Shown: one piece after another, positions 30,537-42,760 of the stretch
Layout of the letters: each line of letters starts with the position of its first letter
How positions within the stretch are numbered: the stretch's first letter is position 1
Source of the DNA: Neurospora tetrasperma FGSC 2508
Taxonomy: Eukaryota; Ascomycota; Sordariomycetes; Sordariales; Sordariaceae
Length of the DNA: 64,000 nt
NCBI RefSeq assembly: GCF_000213175.1
Contig: NW_009799099.1
Location: 862,693-926,692, forward strand
Direction of reading: 5' to 3'
Notes under the pieces: model-generated
The model's database searches: none
What the model saw: only the letters and a program-made list of their open reading frames with translations
Told to the model about the DNA's origin: nothing
Translations under genes and position numbers: made by a program

Positions 30537-33500
30537 GACTGGCGAGGACGATGATTGCTGGCTTCAGCTCAAGAGGGAAGAATCCAAACAGACGAAAAAA
30601 GGGGCAGCGACGGGCTAGGAGAATCAAGGTGGTCAGTCAAGGGGGCTCATGCGGTGCAAGTCATTCCACCACCGATCCAAATCTACACAACAGACTTGTA
30701 CGAGAGTGACAAAGTCAATCTAGTGGGAAATTTGGAGCAGAATACTCTCGGTCGAAACTCACTTTGCCGTTGATAGTGGGTGTGTCAAAGCACAAGACAA
30801 AGGTGTGCCCTTAACAACCAGTCCGGAAACTGTGTGAAATGAGTGGCTGCCTTGCTACACGGGTGGGGTGTCTCCAATGTCGAGTGGTGGGGCACAGAAT
30901 GCGCTAGCTGGTCCAATCAGGAAGAATGCCAAGCTGGAAGCGGCTTAGCCTGTGAAGTTCTGCGAGGCAAGAGGAGGGTCAGCGTCAGGTAAAGAGTCCA
31001 ACTTCAGTTCTGAGAAGTTGCCAGCAGTCCAAGTGTAATGCGTGAACGAGTGGGAGACAATGAGCGAGAAAACCAGCTCGCACATGTCCTGAATGAAATC
31101 TGAGAAAGATTTCAGACATGAAAAGAGAAAGAGAGAGAGAGACCCTGAGAGAGAGAATGAGAGAGAGAACAAAAGAAATCTGGAGGGAGCGTTATGCAAG
31201 GCCGCCAGCACCAAGCAAAGTCCAGCGACAAGTTAATGTCGATATCGATGTTGATTTACAGGAGAGCGCTTCAGAATGCACTGTTCCCGGTGATAGTGGT
31301 GGTGGTGGTGTTGTGGTGTGGTGGTGCAAGTCGAAATGTTGTCGAGGCCGGTTGCCCCTGGTAGCGGCGGGGAAAGCGTTGGCATTCAAGATGGACGTGT
31401 AAACAGTGGTCGAGGTACCGTCCAGGGTGACAGCGCAGGGAAATCAACCAAGGTTGCCAGCCGCGGCGGTTGTCTGGAAACCACACGACGCGACTTGGTT
31501 GAGCTTGCTGCTAGTTTATTGCTATTCGATGCTCTGGTCGAGTATTCCGCTGCCATGATGTCCACCGTCTCAAATCAAGTAAGTGTTGCCGAGGACACAA
31601 AAAGTGAGGTGAGGTGAGGTTTTGTCTTTAATGTGAAACGGATTCCATCAACGGGCCGGCTTGCGCGGTTGAAGTCCCGTCGGTGGGGTTGTCGGGCGTG
31701 GATGAGGTGTGCGGGGCTGCGAGCACAGCACCGTTCAAACAGTTGCAGTAGTGCTGTTAAGGAAGTGATATGACCCGCAGGCCTTGGCAGTGCTGTGGGA
31801 GTCCCTCAACGCTCGCTGTTCGGAGTGCGAATTGCCCGTAGCACTAACAGCCACCATCCACTCAGGGTTGTCTTTTAGGTTTCTCCCAGGAATTCCAGCC
31901 AGGCCAAGGTGTGTGTCTTTGTTGGGCTGCCTGCTTGCCACACAGCAGATGTGAAATCTGGATCTCAGGTTGTGCATGGGACAATTAACCAGGGGGCGAG
32001 GCTGATAGATCCGGGTGTCATTGATAGCCATTGCCAGAGGCTCATCAAATGACGGCAGCATATCAATCAAGATGGGATTGTGCAGTCTCTGGATTGCCAT
32101 TTCCAGGTACTGTTGTTGTTCTCCCCAAGTCGTTGTTTGGTTTTGCATTTCTCCCCGCACATGTCTCTCTCTCTCTCTCTTTGCTCTCTCTGCTCTCTCC
32201 CCTCTTTTCACCTGACAGGATTAAACGCAAGGTACTGTGGCAGGTAGCCCAGGTTACTTGTACCGTTTTTGGTCGATGTTGGTGAAAGGGTTTGTTGGCC
32301 TTTTGGTTAACACGAACCCCATAATTTGCACTGCAAATCTCGCAATCCTTGACCACTCACAGCCTTAATGACTGCGGGTTCCAGAATGCGTGATTCAACA
32401 GGCAGATGCAGGACATGTGATATGGTAAAATACAGTAGTGGTCTTTGTACTTGTTTTTTGAGGTGTTAGGACTGGGGAAGAGGTGAAGATGATGCATACC
32501 CTGAATGTGTTCGTCACGATCTTATCGTGGTGTTCTGACGCCTTGGGGCACGTGCTCCTTGTTGGGTGGGTTACGTGTGCCTGAATGCGTTCGCAAACTC
32601 GTCACGAATCTCCCCCACGCGTGCGCGGAAGACAACAGCGATGAGGTTATCGCAGTTCGCTACAGCATTTCCTCTCTATCCCGGGTTAAAGAATGGAGAG
32701 GTCCCGACCTTGAACTCAGCTGAGCAGGCAGGTAACGAAATTAATCTTCAAAAGCCAGGGCCGCAGGTCGATCGGACGACTGCAGCTGCTAGGGAAAGAG
32801 ACGAGTTCCGAATGACGGTCGCGCAAGCAGAAAAACGCCCGAGAGGTCAAGAAAACCTGCGCGTTTAAATCGCCTCTACAGCTTTGCCAGAACAGGGAAA
32901 AGATGTACGAAGAAAAGGACGCGATTATCAAGTACGACGATGGGCGATGCGACAAGGCGACCAAGGGCGACAAAGTTGGTCGTCGAAGAAAGGAGAGATG
33001 CTGCTGATGTCAGGTCAGGGTGACGACGGGAGTTGAAAGGGAAAAAAGTTGAACGTGAGCAGCGGTCGCGCAAATCAGGTGCGTTCCGCCGTTCATAAAA
33101 GGGACTGACGCTTTGCGACACTGGGCAAGCGGGTGCATGAGTGCAGTGGGCAGGCGCTTTCTCAACGAGTTGCCAGTGACGGGAGTGCATTGACTGGCTG
33201 GCACGCTAGCGCTCACGGGCCGCCGACGCTCGCTGGCACTGGCGGACCACGGGCCTTTCTCCAAAAATGGCCCAGGCACGCAACGAAGTGGAAGTCTGCA
33301 CACGCGAAGCAAGAGCTTCTGTGGTCTGTGCGCGTGGCAAGTGAAGGTGGAAGTGCCCCTGGGAAGTTGGATTTCTGTAGCACGCTGGCACGATAAGGAA
33401 GTACCTGGAACCAAAGAGCCGGCCGTTTGTTGGGTTTTGGGTGGGTCCGCGCCAGCTGGAGGCAGGAATGAGTGGGAAATTGCAGCACTGTTTGTACCTT

Positions 33501-33566
33501 ACCATTTAATCGCTACTTCTAGGCAGGCAGACAGGTTATGGCAGGAGCAGACATACTGGAAATATC

Positions 33567-33580
33567 TACCTCTAGAGGTA
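33567..33580. promoter_or_regulatory. 14-bp perfect palindrome, copy 1
   Basis: TACCTCTAGAGGTA reads the same on both strands. The identical sequence recurs at 33975, both upstream of sly1. It could bind a dimeric regulator or be part of the dispersed CCTA-type sequence common here. Confidence 0.45.
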
Positions 33581-33974
33581 CCTATCTTTCTGGACCTTGG
33601 GGCTGTCCATCATATACCTCTACCGATATAGGAAGATGAAGAGCAAACAAGAACGGACAACATCGTAAAATGTCAGCGATGACACGCACGGGCTCAATCA
33701 TCCATTTCTTGAACAATCAAAGGTAAACGCCACAGAGGCAGGAAGATGTCACAACTTGCTGGTTGCGGTGTCAATCGAGCATTGGAGGACGATAACGGAA
33801 TCCTCGTCATATGTGCTGTGGGGGAAAGCTCTCAGCTCAGGGCGGTACCTCCTGTAAGTGGAGGCCAACAGATATACCTAGAAGGGAAGGGGGAACAGTC
33901 CACTGGGAGACAAAGGCCACTGGTCCAAGCCGAGGGAGAGATGTCAGGTACCTTGCGGACCAGAGAAGACAACA

Positions 33975-33988
33975 TACCTCTAGAGGTA
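33975..33988. promoter_or_regulatory. 14-bp perfect palindrome, copy 2
   Basis: Second copy of TACCTCTAGAGGTA, 408 bp after the first and 357 bp before the sly1 ATG. Confidence 0.45.
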
Positions 33989-34344
33989 CCCAAGGTAGCT
34001 TCAATGGAGATCTTCTGTTTTCTTCCGTCAGCTTTCTGTATACCTACTATTGAACACGTAAGGATCTTCTGGACTCAGTACTGTAACACCTTGACACGTT
34101 TGCCCTTTCGTCTTTAACAGGAAGTTAAGGCACTCTTTCCTTTGCGAAAGCAACGACTCGAGGCCAGCCTGGCGATAATTCGGTTCAAGGGACGCGATCA
34201 CAAGCCCCACCACTGTGACAGCGAGACGGGAGCTACTACCTTCCCTTGCCTCAACAGCCTACAGTATTCTACAGCACCTCGGACCCGAGTCCTCCTCCAC
34301 AAACTTCCTGCCGAGCGGCATAGCAATCACTTTAATACACAGAC

Positions 34345-36675
34345 ATGGCGCCAACACCAGGGAATTCTCTGCGCGACAAGCAGATCTGTATGTCCCACTG
34401 CCTTCCTATCCCCAATGGTCCCGATGCCAGACAGTCTTGCGGTGGACTGACACATGCTCTCCAGTGTCTATCAAGAAGCTCCTGAACCTCAACCAACCCC
34501 TCGAACCGACCGACGGCGACGACTCGAATGGCTTCCAATCCGCTTCCGCCCCCTTGCTGAAGGACATTCCCACATGGAAGATTTTGGTTTTTGACGAGCT
34601 CGGTCGCAATGTCATCAGCCCAGTACTCCAGGTTTCGGATCTGCGATCCATGGGCGTCACACTACACGTTTCCATTGCGGCCAACAGGCAACCGATTCCT
34701 GATGTCGACGCCATCTACCTTATCGAACCGAACGCCAAGAACCTCCAGCAAATCACCAATGATCTTCAAAAGAACCTCTATAACTCTGCCAGCATCAACT
34801 TCCTCTCCTCGGTACCACGGCCACTGTTGGAGGACTTTGCGGCGCAAACCGCTGTCGCCGGCACATCGGAGAAGATTGCCCAGATATTCGACCAGTACCT
34901 CAACTTTATCGTTCCCGAGCCGGATTTGTTCAGTCTGGGCATGCAGAAGGAGCATACATACTGGGCGTTGAATAGCGCAAAGACACAAGATGAGGAGTTG
35001 GACAGAGTTATCGACAGGATCGTCAGCGGCCTGTTTAGCGTGGTGGTGACACTAGGCGTCATTCCCATTATTCGCTGCCCCAGGGGTGCTGCTGCTGAGA
35101 TGGTTGCAACGAAATTGGACCGAAAACTTCGCGATCATATTATCAACTCCAAGGACAACCTCTTTTCGGCACACAGGGCGGCCGCTTCCAGCACTGGAAC
35201 GCCAAAGCCCCTGCTCGTTATCATGGACCGTAATATCGACCTAATTCCCATGCTGTCCCACTCGTGGACCTACCAGAGCTTATGCGCCGACGTCTTTGGT
35301 TTGTCGGAATCGAACCGGATCACAATCGAGAGCCCTGTGGACTCCAATAACCCGGCCAAGGGTACCAACAAGAAGACGTATGATTTGGCTGCCGATGATT
35401 TCTTCTGGGCCAAGAACTCATGCCTGCCGTTCCCTCAGGTAAGCTGGAAGTGCAGACGGGACATCCTGAGGATGGTCTACTAACCAGGATGCTTAGGTTG
35501 CCGAGGACATCGACATTGAACTCACGAAATACAAGGAGGAGGCGGATGCTCTCACCAAGAAGACTGGCGTTAGGGATTTGGACCATTTCGAACAAGACTC
35601 GAGTGCAAGTGCTCAGCATCTAAAAGCAGCTGTTACACTCTTGCCCGAACTGCGCGCAAGAAAAGCCACTTTGGATATGCACATGAACATCCTTGCTGCT
35701 ATCCTTGGCGAGATTCAAAGCCGACAGTTGGATAACTACTTCCAACTGGAGGAGAACGTGTTCAAGCAAACCAAGGCGCAAGTGCTGGATCAGATCAAGA
35801 CGGCGGACAAGGGCAAGCCTGAGGATTACCTGCGTCTCTTTGTGATCTGGTACCTCAGCACGGAACAGGATGTGTCTCGTCAGGAATGGACGCAATTTGA
35901 GGAGGCACTCGCGGCCAAGGGCTGCGACACAACGTGCCTCTCTTACATCAAGCAGTAAGTGCTACCCCCTTTTTTTTCCCTTGGACTTTTCAGCCAATCC
36001 TGACTAACAATACCACACAGAGTCCGCGCCACGACCAAAATGACACAACTCACCACGGTCAATAATCCTTCATCCTCCAACCAGCAACAATCCGGGTCCT
36101 CGGACCTTTTCAATCGCTTCTCTGCCATCTCGAGCCGTCTCACCGACCGTCTCAAGGAGACGGGCGTGCCCACGGGCGCTCTCTCCAATAACGTGGCCTC
36201 TCTCTTGGGTGGCATCAAGAACTTCCTCCCCGAAGACCGCGACCTCACGGTAACCAAGATCACCGAGTCCCTCATGGACCCATCGGCCGCCAGCTCCTCG
36301 GCCATCGCCAAGACGGAACACTACCTCTACTTCGACCCGCGCAGCGCCAACGCGCGCGGCACCATGCCCCAGCCGTCGGCCATGCGGGCCCAAGGGAGCG
36401 GGTCGTCCCTGGGCGGTCCCGGTGGCTTGCCAGGATCAAGTGGCCCGGGCCAAACGGCCAGTTTCGGGCAACGCAGACAGGGGTTCTCGGAGGCGATTGT
36501 GTTTATGGTTGGCGGTGCGAGCACGGCCGAGTATAGCAATTTGCAGGAGTGGGCGGCGAGAACGACGACGGGAGATCGTGCAAAGAGGAGGGTGATTTAT
36601 GGTGGTACGGAGTTGCTTAATGCTGGCAGCTTTATCAAGGAGGAGTTGGAGAGGTTGGGTAAGGAGGTTTCGTAG
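34345..36675 (+). CDS. sly1: Sly1, Sec1/Munc18-family ER-Golgi fusion protein, 4 exons
   Basis: Exons 34345-34387, 34465-35438, 35497-35954 and 36021-36675 encode about 709 aa. The N-terminus MAPTPGNSLRDKQI splices to LSIKKLLNLNQP, a typical Sly1 start. Conserved SM blocks follow: WKILVFDELGRNVISPVL, DAIYLIEPNAKNL, IPIIRCPRGAAAEMVA, LLVIMDRNIDLIPMLSHSWTYQSL (the SM signature) and, near the end, EAIVFMVGGASTAEYSNLQEW. SM proteins clasp SNARE bundles; Sly1 acts with the syntaxin Sed5/Ufe1 in ER-Golgi traffic on the cytosolic face of membranes. A Gly/Ser/Pro-rich insert lies in the last exon before the final block. Introns are 77, 58 and 66 nt with standard sites and CTGAC/CTAAC-like branches. 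Length is slightly above yeast Sly1 (666 aa). The first coding exon is only 43 nt. Confidence 0.93.
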
Positions 36676-39431
36676 ATCGATGGCGAAAGATGAAGGGGAA
36701 GAGTGAGGGGTGGAAGTGAGGAGCTGCTATATATCAGATTATAATAACTTTACTTGGTCAAAAGCGTTATCAAGCATTCATGTTTGCATCACGATGTTTG
36801 TGTTGGTGTTGTCTTGCCATTTGGACAATGTCACTCGAGAATCAAGATACCAGACGTGATGGGCTTTCTTGGCCTCCATCCACGCTCATCGCATGCATGT
36901 CTTGCATTCTCCTTCAGCATGACCCGACATGGCGTGCACATGTCACAAAGCTGAGATAGGTGCAGCTGCTGAAGCATGCCAAAAATAACTTGACCGGAGG
37001 ATTTACTTGGCACCCCGAAACGGAACACCGAGCCCACGGACAGGCGGAGTCGGCAATTCTGCTGATGGCTGATCAAAAGTTGATAACGCGTCCTGGAGAC
37101 GTTGGAGTCAATGTTGTTAAGTCGTCGTCAGCTAAAGAGGCGAAGGGACTCGTGTGCGCACGTCTTTTCAGTACTTGTATCGCCGCTGAAGAGGCTGTGC
37201 TGCTTGCGCATTCGGCATCCAGCATCCGAGTAGTAGTCTAATGCAACAATTGACAGTTCGCGTTCGTCTTTGTCATTTCATGAATGACCGACCCATTTAA
37301 TTTGCAAAGAAGACTTCCCACCCATCAAGGTGCCTCGCGTTAAAGTTGGCGCTTATCCAAAAACGCCAAGACCAGGGCTTAGCAACTTGAACTGCCAAAG
37401 GAGGCGACCAACGCGCGATGCCAAGTTTGGTGTTGTTGGCCGCGCGCAACAGGAAGTGGAAGCCAGGGACCACTGACCGGCAGCTAGCTCTGTACCTGTA
37501 CCTGTAGCTTGTGCCAGGCTTGTCCCAGGCTTCTCCAAATGAAGTGGCTCCACACGACGGAGATATAATGTATCATGTACATCAAGGAAGGTGCGATATC
37601 AAGCATTGCTTTGCCCCTGATAAATCTTTTGGATAAAGAGAGAGACTCGAAGGAGATTGTAGGGGATCCGAGAAATTGGGATTAAGGGAACAGTGTCAGG
37701 TATGGCATAGAGTATGTCTGTAACATAAACATACAGTGATGCTCGATATCAAATTTCACAGGTCAAAGTCAAAGACACATTGATTACATCTACGTAGTGT
37801 ACAGACTAAAACATCGGCTCCCTCCCGCGCACACACCTGCATTGATATGATGTCTCTCTTTCCCGGGCACTGCTGATCTCGTGGAAAAGCACAGATGGGG
37901 GAGAGTTGCTCTAACACGCAAAGTGCTGCTCTAAAAGTGCCGATCCGGAGTGAGGCCGTTCAACGAGATGAATCCCCAAGGGGAAAGAGGTTCGCTTGTC
38001 GAGACGGCAAATTTGATGTCGTTGGATATTGTATCCCGACTTCTCCCCAAGTGGACCACCGCTATGGCACTCGAGAGCGAGCCGAGTCGAGATGCCGGAC
38101 TGGTCTGGCCCATTGGATGAGCGCTCTGACCACACCTAGGCGGGAAGCTGCGTGCTCGTGTCGCTTCGTTGCTGCGGATGATCCTGACAGACAACCTCAA
38201 CGCCTCTTTGGATGGAGAAGCTGAGAGGTTGATTGAACAAAGTGAACATGGGAATAAGAACATAGTGTAGACTAGAAATTAGGGAAAGATAAAGCAGAGA
38301 GATCCTGGTAAGGTAGGTTTCATTGACTAGTCCCCCCACAGCCCAGGCTAAGCAGGAGGCTTCAACCCCTCCGTGGAACCCCTTTAAGAGGCTCAAACTA
38401 TTGTAAAGACGAATGAACCAATCACGAGCTGTGTCTTTGGGGAAGCAGTCAGTGGAGCGACGTCACTCGGCTCCCTTGGGCGCTGAAACGGGCAACCCAC
38501 GACACCATGGCGAGCGAGTGTTTGGGCGTTTTGGCGGTTGCGAAAAGGTCGCAAAGGGACCGTTGATTGGCCTTGACATGGCCCCTGTAGCCCCGTGCGC
38601 CCATGTTGATTTCGAGGAACGGCATCCACTGCGACCAGCCCCCCCAGTTAGACCGTGGACGACCCCCCCGGACGGGATCATCTGCCATTCGCGCCGTCGC
38701 GGTCCTGGCACCACATTCATCAGCTTGAAACTCGAGATTTTCCTCTTTTTTTCCCCCCTCTCCCTCTCTCTCTTTCTCTTTTCGTCCCGTCCCGTCCTCT
38801 TTTTGTTGCTCTTGGATTTCACGTGTCTCTTTCGCGGTACGGACAAGAAGGGGCCCAGTAAGAGGAACGAGATCTGGCATGCGGCATTGGCATTGGGCGA
38901 CGAGACATTGACTACCAACCGCTACCGTACACTTCGAGACACAATCCGAACTTACCCCTCGATACCCCAAACACCCGCCAGTCAAGGAGACGTATTACCC
39001 CGTCCTTCCCTGTCAACGAACCATCAACAGATCCACGCCGCGCGGACGGTAGCTTGTCTCGACAACTACAAGGAACTGAACGGTCAACCGCCGAGTAAAA
39101 GTAAGCGGCCACTTCTTGCAAGAACAAACAAGCAAGACGGGCGGCATAACACTGCCCAAGGGAGCAAGCTCCAATAAAGACGGGGGACCAACAGGAAGCT
39201 GGTTGGGAGAAGGGCCTTGACGGCCACGGCGCATTCCACACACACCAAGCGACTGAGACTTTGTGACGAACACCGACCCGCGCCAAACCTTCAACAGTGA
39301 TCGACAATACTTTCTCGAGAGAATCGATATATCCCACACACACTCATCTCTCCCTCCAACTTCCCCGGGGGATCACGGAGTAACTACCCAGAGACTATAC
39401 CCCGTTGAGCGCCTCCTTCAATCCCGGCACC
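36676..39431. other. 2.8-kb spacer: sly1 3' end and chitin synthase promoter/leader
   Basis: No supported gene. A 254-codon plus-strand frame at 38413-39177 has no recognisable motif, includes a translated CT-rich run (38750-38800) and lies where a long chitin synthase leader is expected; I treat it as chance. Sequence from about 39250 to the ATG is leader-like (C/A-rich). Confidence 0.55.
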
Positions 39432-42400
39432 ATGTCGTACAATCGATTAGGCAAGTCTACTTCTTTTATGCTATGAATCACTCATGATATCAAACAAACA
39501 CCAAGACCCCAAGTGGGACTGTCACTACATTAGCACCCACTCCCTTTGAACCCTTCCAATATCCCAAACCACATTCCTTTCTCGGGGCCCTTACCCCTTG
39601 CTTCTTTGGAACTGCATGGGTCCCAAGAGTCTTGGAGGCCTGCCTACCTCGAGGCCGGACCCCAGCCTAGCTTTCTTTACTTTCAGGACGACTTCAAGAT
39701 TGTCAAGAGAGAAAAGGGATTAGTTACTTGCCTGGCGCAAGTGCACGGCAGTGGTGATCTTCTACACAGCCCATCTCGAGTCTTTGCTCTTACATACACA
39801 TTGCCGCAACGGGTCGCATTGTGCCGGGCCTTGACGTACAGACTTGGCCATCGCGCGCGTCCGGGCGCGCATATGGGTTGCCTCCTAGCAAGACAGTCAT
39901 TGGTGATAGCTTGAAACTGCCACTCTAACACTTCCTCTTCAACTGTCTAGACGACGACTTCTACGAAAGTCACCCAATGGATCCTCGAATGCATACGGCT
40001 CCCCCCGCGGGCCACCCCATACAGCCAGGCTACCAGTTGGAGGACAACCCGTACCACCATCAGCAAGGCTTCGATATCCCGGCTGGCCCTGGGAGATACA
40101 GTCCTGGAGATGCGCTACACATTCAGACTCCTGTGAGTATAGCTGCTATGTCTGTGGGGAACAAGATACTAATGCGCCGAGCAGCAACCGATCGAGGGCA
40201 TGGGCGGATACAATGCCCCGGGCCAACATTATACCCCCGATTACGCCGTGAACCCGGAAGAGCACCACGATGCCTACTACAACCAGCCCTACGAGCCCCA
40301 AGTTGGCCATGATCCATATGCCGCGGCCCCAACACCCCCGGTGGCCGGATACCAGGCGCACGACGACCAACGGCCCATGTTGATGCATACCGATTCTCAA
40401 GTCGGCCAGAGCGATCCTTACCACGACGAACCCCAACCGCCAACGAACAATGCGCCCATCAAGAGGTGGAAGACAGTCAAGCAGGTGCTTCTGTACCGCG
40501 GTAACTTGGTGCTGGATTGTCCTATCCCTCCAAAGCTGCTGAACCAGCTCCCCCACGGCGAGCGCGACGAGTTCACCCATATGAGATACTCGGCTGCCAC
40601 CTGCGACCCTTCCGAGTTCTACGAGGAGAACTTCACTCTGCGCCAGAAGCTCTTCAGCAAGCCTAGGCACACAGAGCTCTTCATTGTCGTAACCATGTAC
40701 AACGAGGACGAGATTCTGTTTGCGCGCACCATGATTGGTGTGTTCAAGAACATCGAGTACATGTGCAAGCGGACGGAAAGCAAGACCTGGGGCAAGGACG
40801 CCTGGAAGAAGATTGTGGTGTGCGTCGTCAGTGACGGTCGTGCCAAGATCAACCCGAGAACAAGAGCGTTGTTGGCCGGTATGGGTGTCTATCAGGAGGG
40901 TATTGCCAAGCAACAGGTTAACGGAAAGGATGTCACGGCGCATATTTACGAGTACACGACCCAGGTCGGCATGACCATCAAGAACGATGTCGTCCAGCTC
41001 ATCCCCAAGCAGCAGCCCGTTCAGATGCTGTTCTGTCTCAAGGAAAAGAACCAGAAGAAGATCAACTCGCATCGTTGGTTCTTCCAGGCGTTTGGTCGCG
41101 TTTTGGATCCCAATATCTGCGTGCTCATCGATGCTGGTACTAAGCCCGGTGGTAGCTCCATCTACCATCTGTGGAAGGCCTTCGATCTCGAGCCCATGTG
41201 CGCCGGCGCCTGCGGTGAGATTAAGGCCATGTTGGGCACGGGCGGCAAGAACCTGATCAACCCGCTCGTCGCCACTCAGAACTTTGAGTACAAGATGAGT
41301 AACATTCTCGACAAGCCTCTCGAATCCGCCTTCGGCTTCATTTCCGTCTTGCCCGGTGCCTTCTCCGCTTACCGCTACGTCGCTTTGCAAAACGACAAGA
41401 ACGGTCAAGGTCCCTTGGAGAAGTACTTTGCCGGTGAGAAGCTGCACGGCGGCGACGCCGGCATCTTCACGGCCAACATGTACCTCGCCGAGGATCGTAT
41501 CTTGTGTTTCGAGCTCGTCACTAAGCGCAACTGCCACTGGATTCTGCAGTACGTCAAGTCAGCCACGGGTGAGACCGATGTGCCCGCCGACCTGACGGAG
41601 TTGATTCTGCAGCGTCGTCGTTGGCTCAACGGTTCCTTCTTCGCGGCTATCTATGCTATCGTCCACTTCCACCAGTTCTTCCGGTCCGACCACTCCTTCT
41701 TGCGAAAAATTGCCTTCTTCATCGAGTTCGTGTTCCAGACGGTCAACATGATCTTTGCCTGGTTTGCTATTGGCAACTTCTTCCTCGTATTTAAGATCTT
41801 GACGACGGGTCTGGGCGACGATAAGCTTCTAGGGACCGTTGGCGAGATTTTGGGCGTCGTGTTCGCGTGGGCGTACGGTGTGACTCTGATAACATGCTTC
41901 GTCTTATCCATGGGTAATCGACCGGCTGGTTCTCCACGGTTGTACATGGGTATGGTTGTTTTCTGGGCCATTATCTTTATGTACGTTTGCTCCTCCCTCC
42001 CCTCTTTTCTTTCACTTGGAAGCCCCTTTACTAACAGTATCACAGCTACCTAATGTTCGCAGCCATCTACATCGCCGTCGTTTCCATCCAAACCGACGTC
42101 CAAAAGGGCCTCTCCTTCACCGACCTCTTCCGTAACGAGCTCTTCTACACCCTCATCGTCTCCGTCGTCTCCACCTACGGCATCTGGCTGATCGCCTCCC
42201 TCCTCATGTTCGACCCCTGGCACATGGTCACCTCCATGGTGCAGTACATGCTCCTCTCGCCCACTTACACCAACGTCCTCAACGTCTACGCCTTCTGCAA
42301 CACCCACGATATCTCATGGGGTACCAAGGGTGACGACAAGCCCGACAAGCTGCCCTCCGTCAACACCAAGGACGGCCAGGGTAAGACCGATCTTCCCGAC

Positions 42401-42760
42401 GAAGGCGATCTCAACGCTTCGTACGAGCGCGAAATTCAGGTTTTCTCGAGGAAATACGTGAAGCCGGTGACGGCGCCGACGAGTGCTCAGTTGGAGGAGA
42501 AGCAGATGGACTATTACCGCGGTGTCAGATCGATGGTCGTGTTGGTGTGGATGATTACGAACTTTGCGCTGTGCGCGGTGGTGTTGAGTACGGCTGGTCT
42601 CGAAAGGATCGATCCGGAGGAAGGAAGCCAGGAGCAGGAAACGACGAAGCGGGCGACGATTTATATGAGTGTGGTGTTGTGGAGCGTGGCGGTTCTGAGC
42701 GGGTTCAAGTTTGTGGGGGCTTGTTGGTTTTTGGTGGTGAGGATGTTTAGGGGTGTTTGA
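39432..42760 (+). CDS. chs-3: Chitin synthase, class I (GT2), 4 exons
   Basis: Exons 39432-39450, 39951-40132, 40185-41980 and 42046-42760 encode about 903 aa. The enzyme polymerises UDP-GlcNAc into beta-1,4 chitin at the plasma membrane. After a Tyr/Pro/His-rich N-terminus (~145 residues) comes [20 protein letters not shown] and [13 protein letters not shown], the class I form rather than class II or III. The catalytic core holds [44 protein letters not shown] and QRRRW (~541). About seven membrane segments follow, beginning near residue 575. The symbol chs-3 rests on recalling it as the class I gene of N. crassa. The first coding exon is only 19 nt (MSYNRL plus one base) and its intron is 500 nt with a GC donor (GCAAGT); splicing gives MSYNRLDDDFYE, typical of this class. 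Confidence 0.93.
39451..39950 (+). other. 500-nt GC-AG intron in the chitin synthase gene
   Basis: The donor is G|GCAAGT and the acceptor GTCTAG, with CTAAC about 25 nt before the AG. No GT donor nearby preserves the frame. At 500 nt it is 4-10 times longer than the other introns in the window. Confidence 0.8.

Larger units (their letters stand above)
30537..34344. other. 3.8-kb divergent promoter region (PNUTS-like / sly1)
   Basis: No supported gene. It holds GA-rich sequence (31125-31175), a GGTGGT run (31300-31325), GTGAG repeats (31604-31620), CT repeats (32160-32190) and two identical TACCTCTAGAGGTA palindromes near the sly1 side. The C/T-biased sequence from about 34080 is probably the sly1 leader. 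Confidence 0.55.

Noticed and set aside
38413-39177. 254-codon plus-strand frame upstream of the chitin synthase gene
   Set aside because: No motif, includes a translated CT-rich tract, overlaps an opposite-strand frame of similar quality, and sits in the expected 5' leader.
40146-41537. 463-codon minus-strand frame
   Set aside because: Shadow of the chitin synthase coding strand caused by strong C-ending codon bias.
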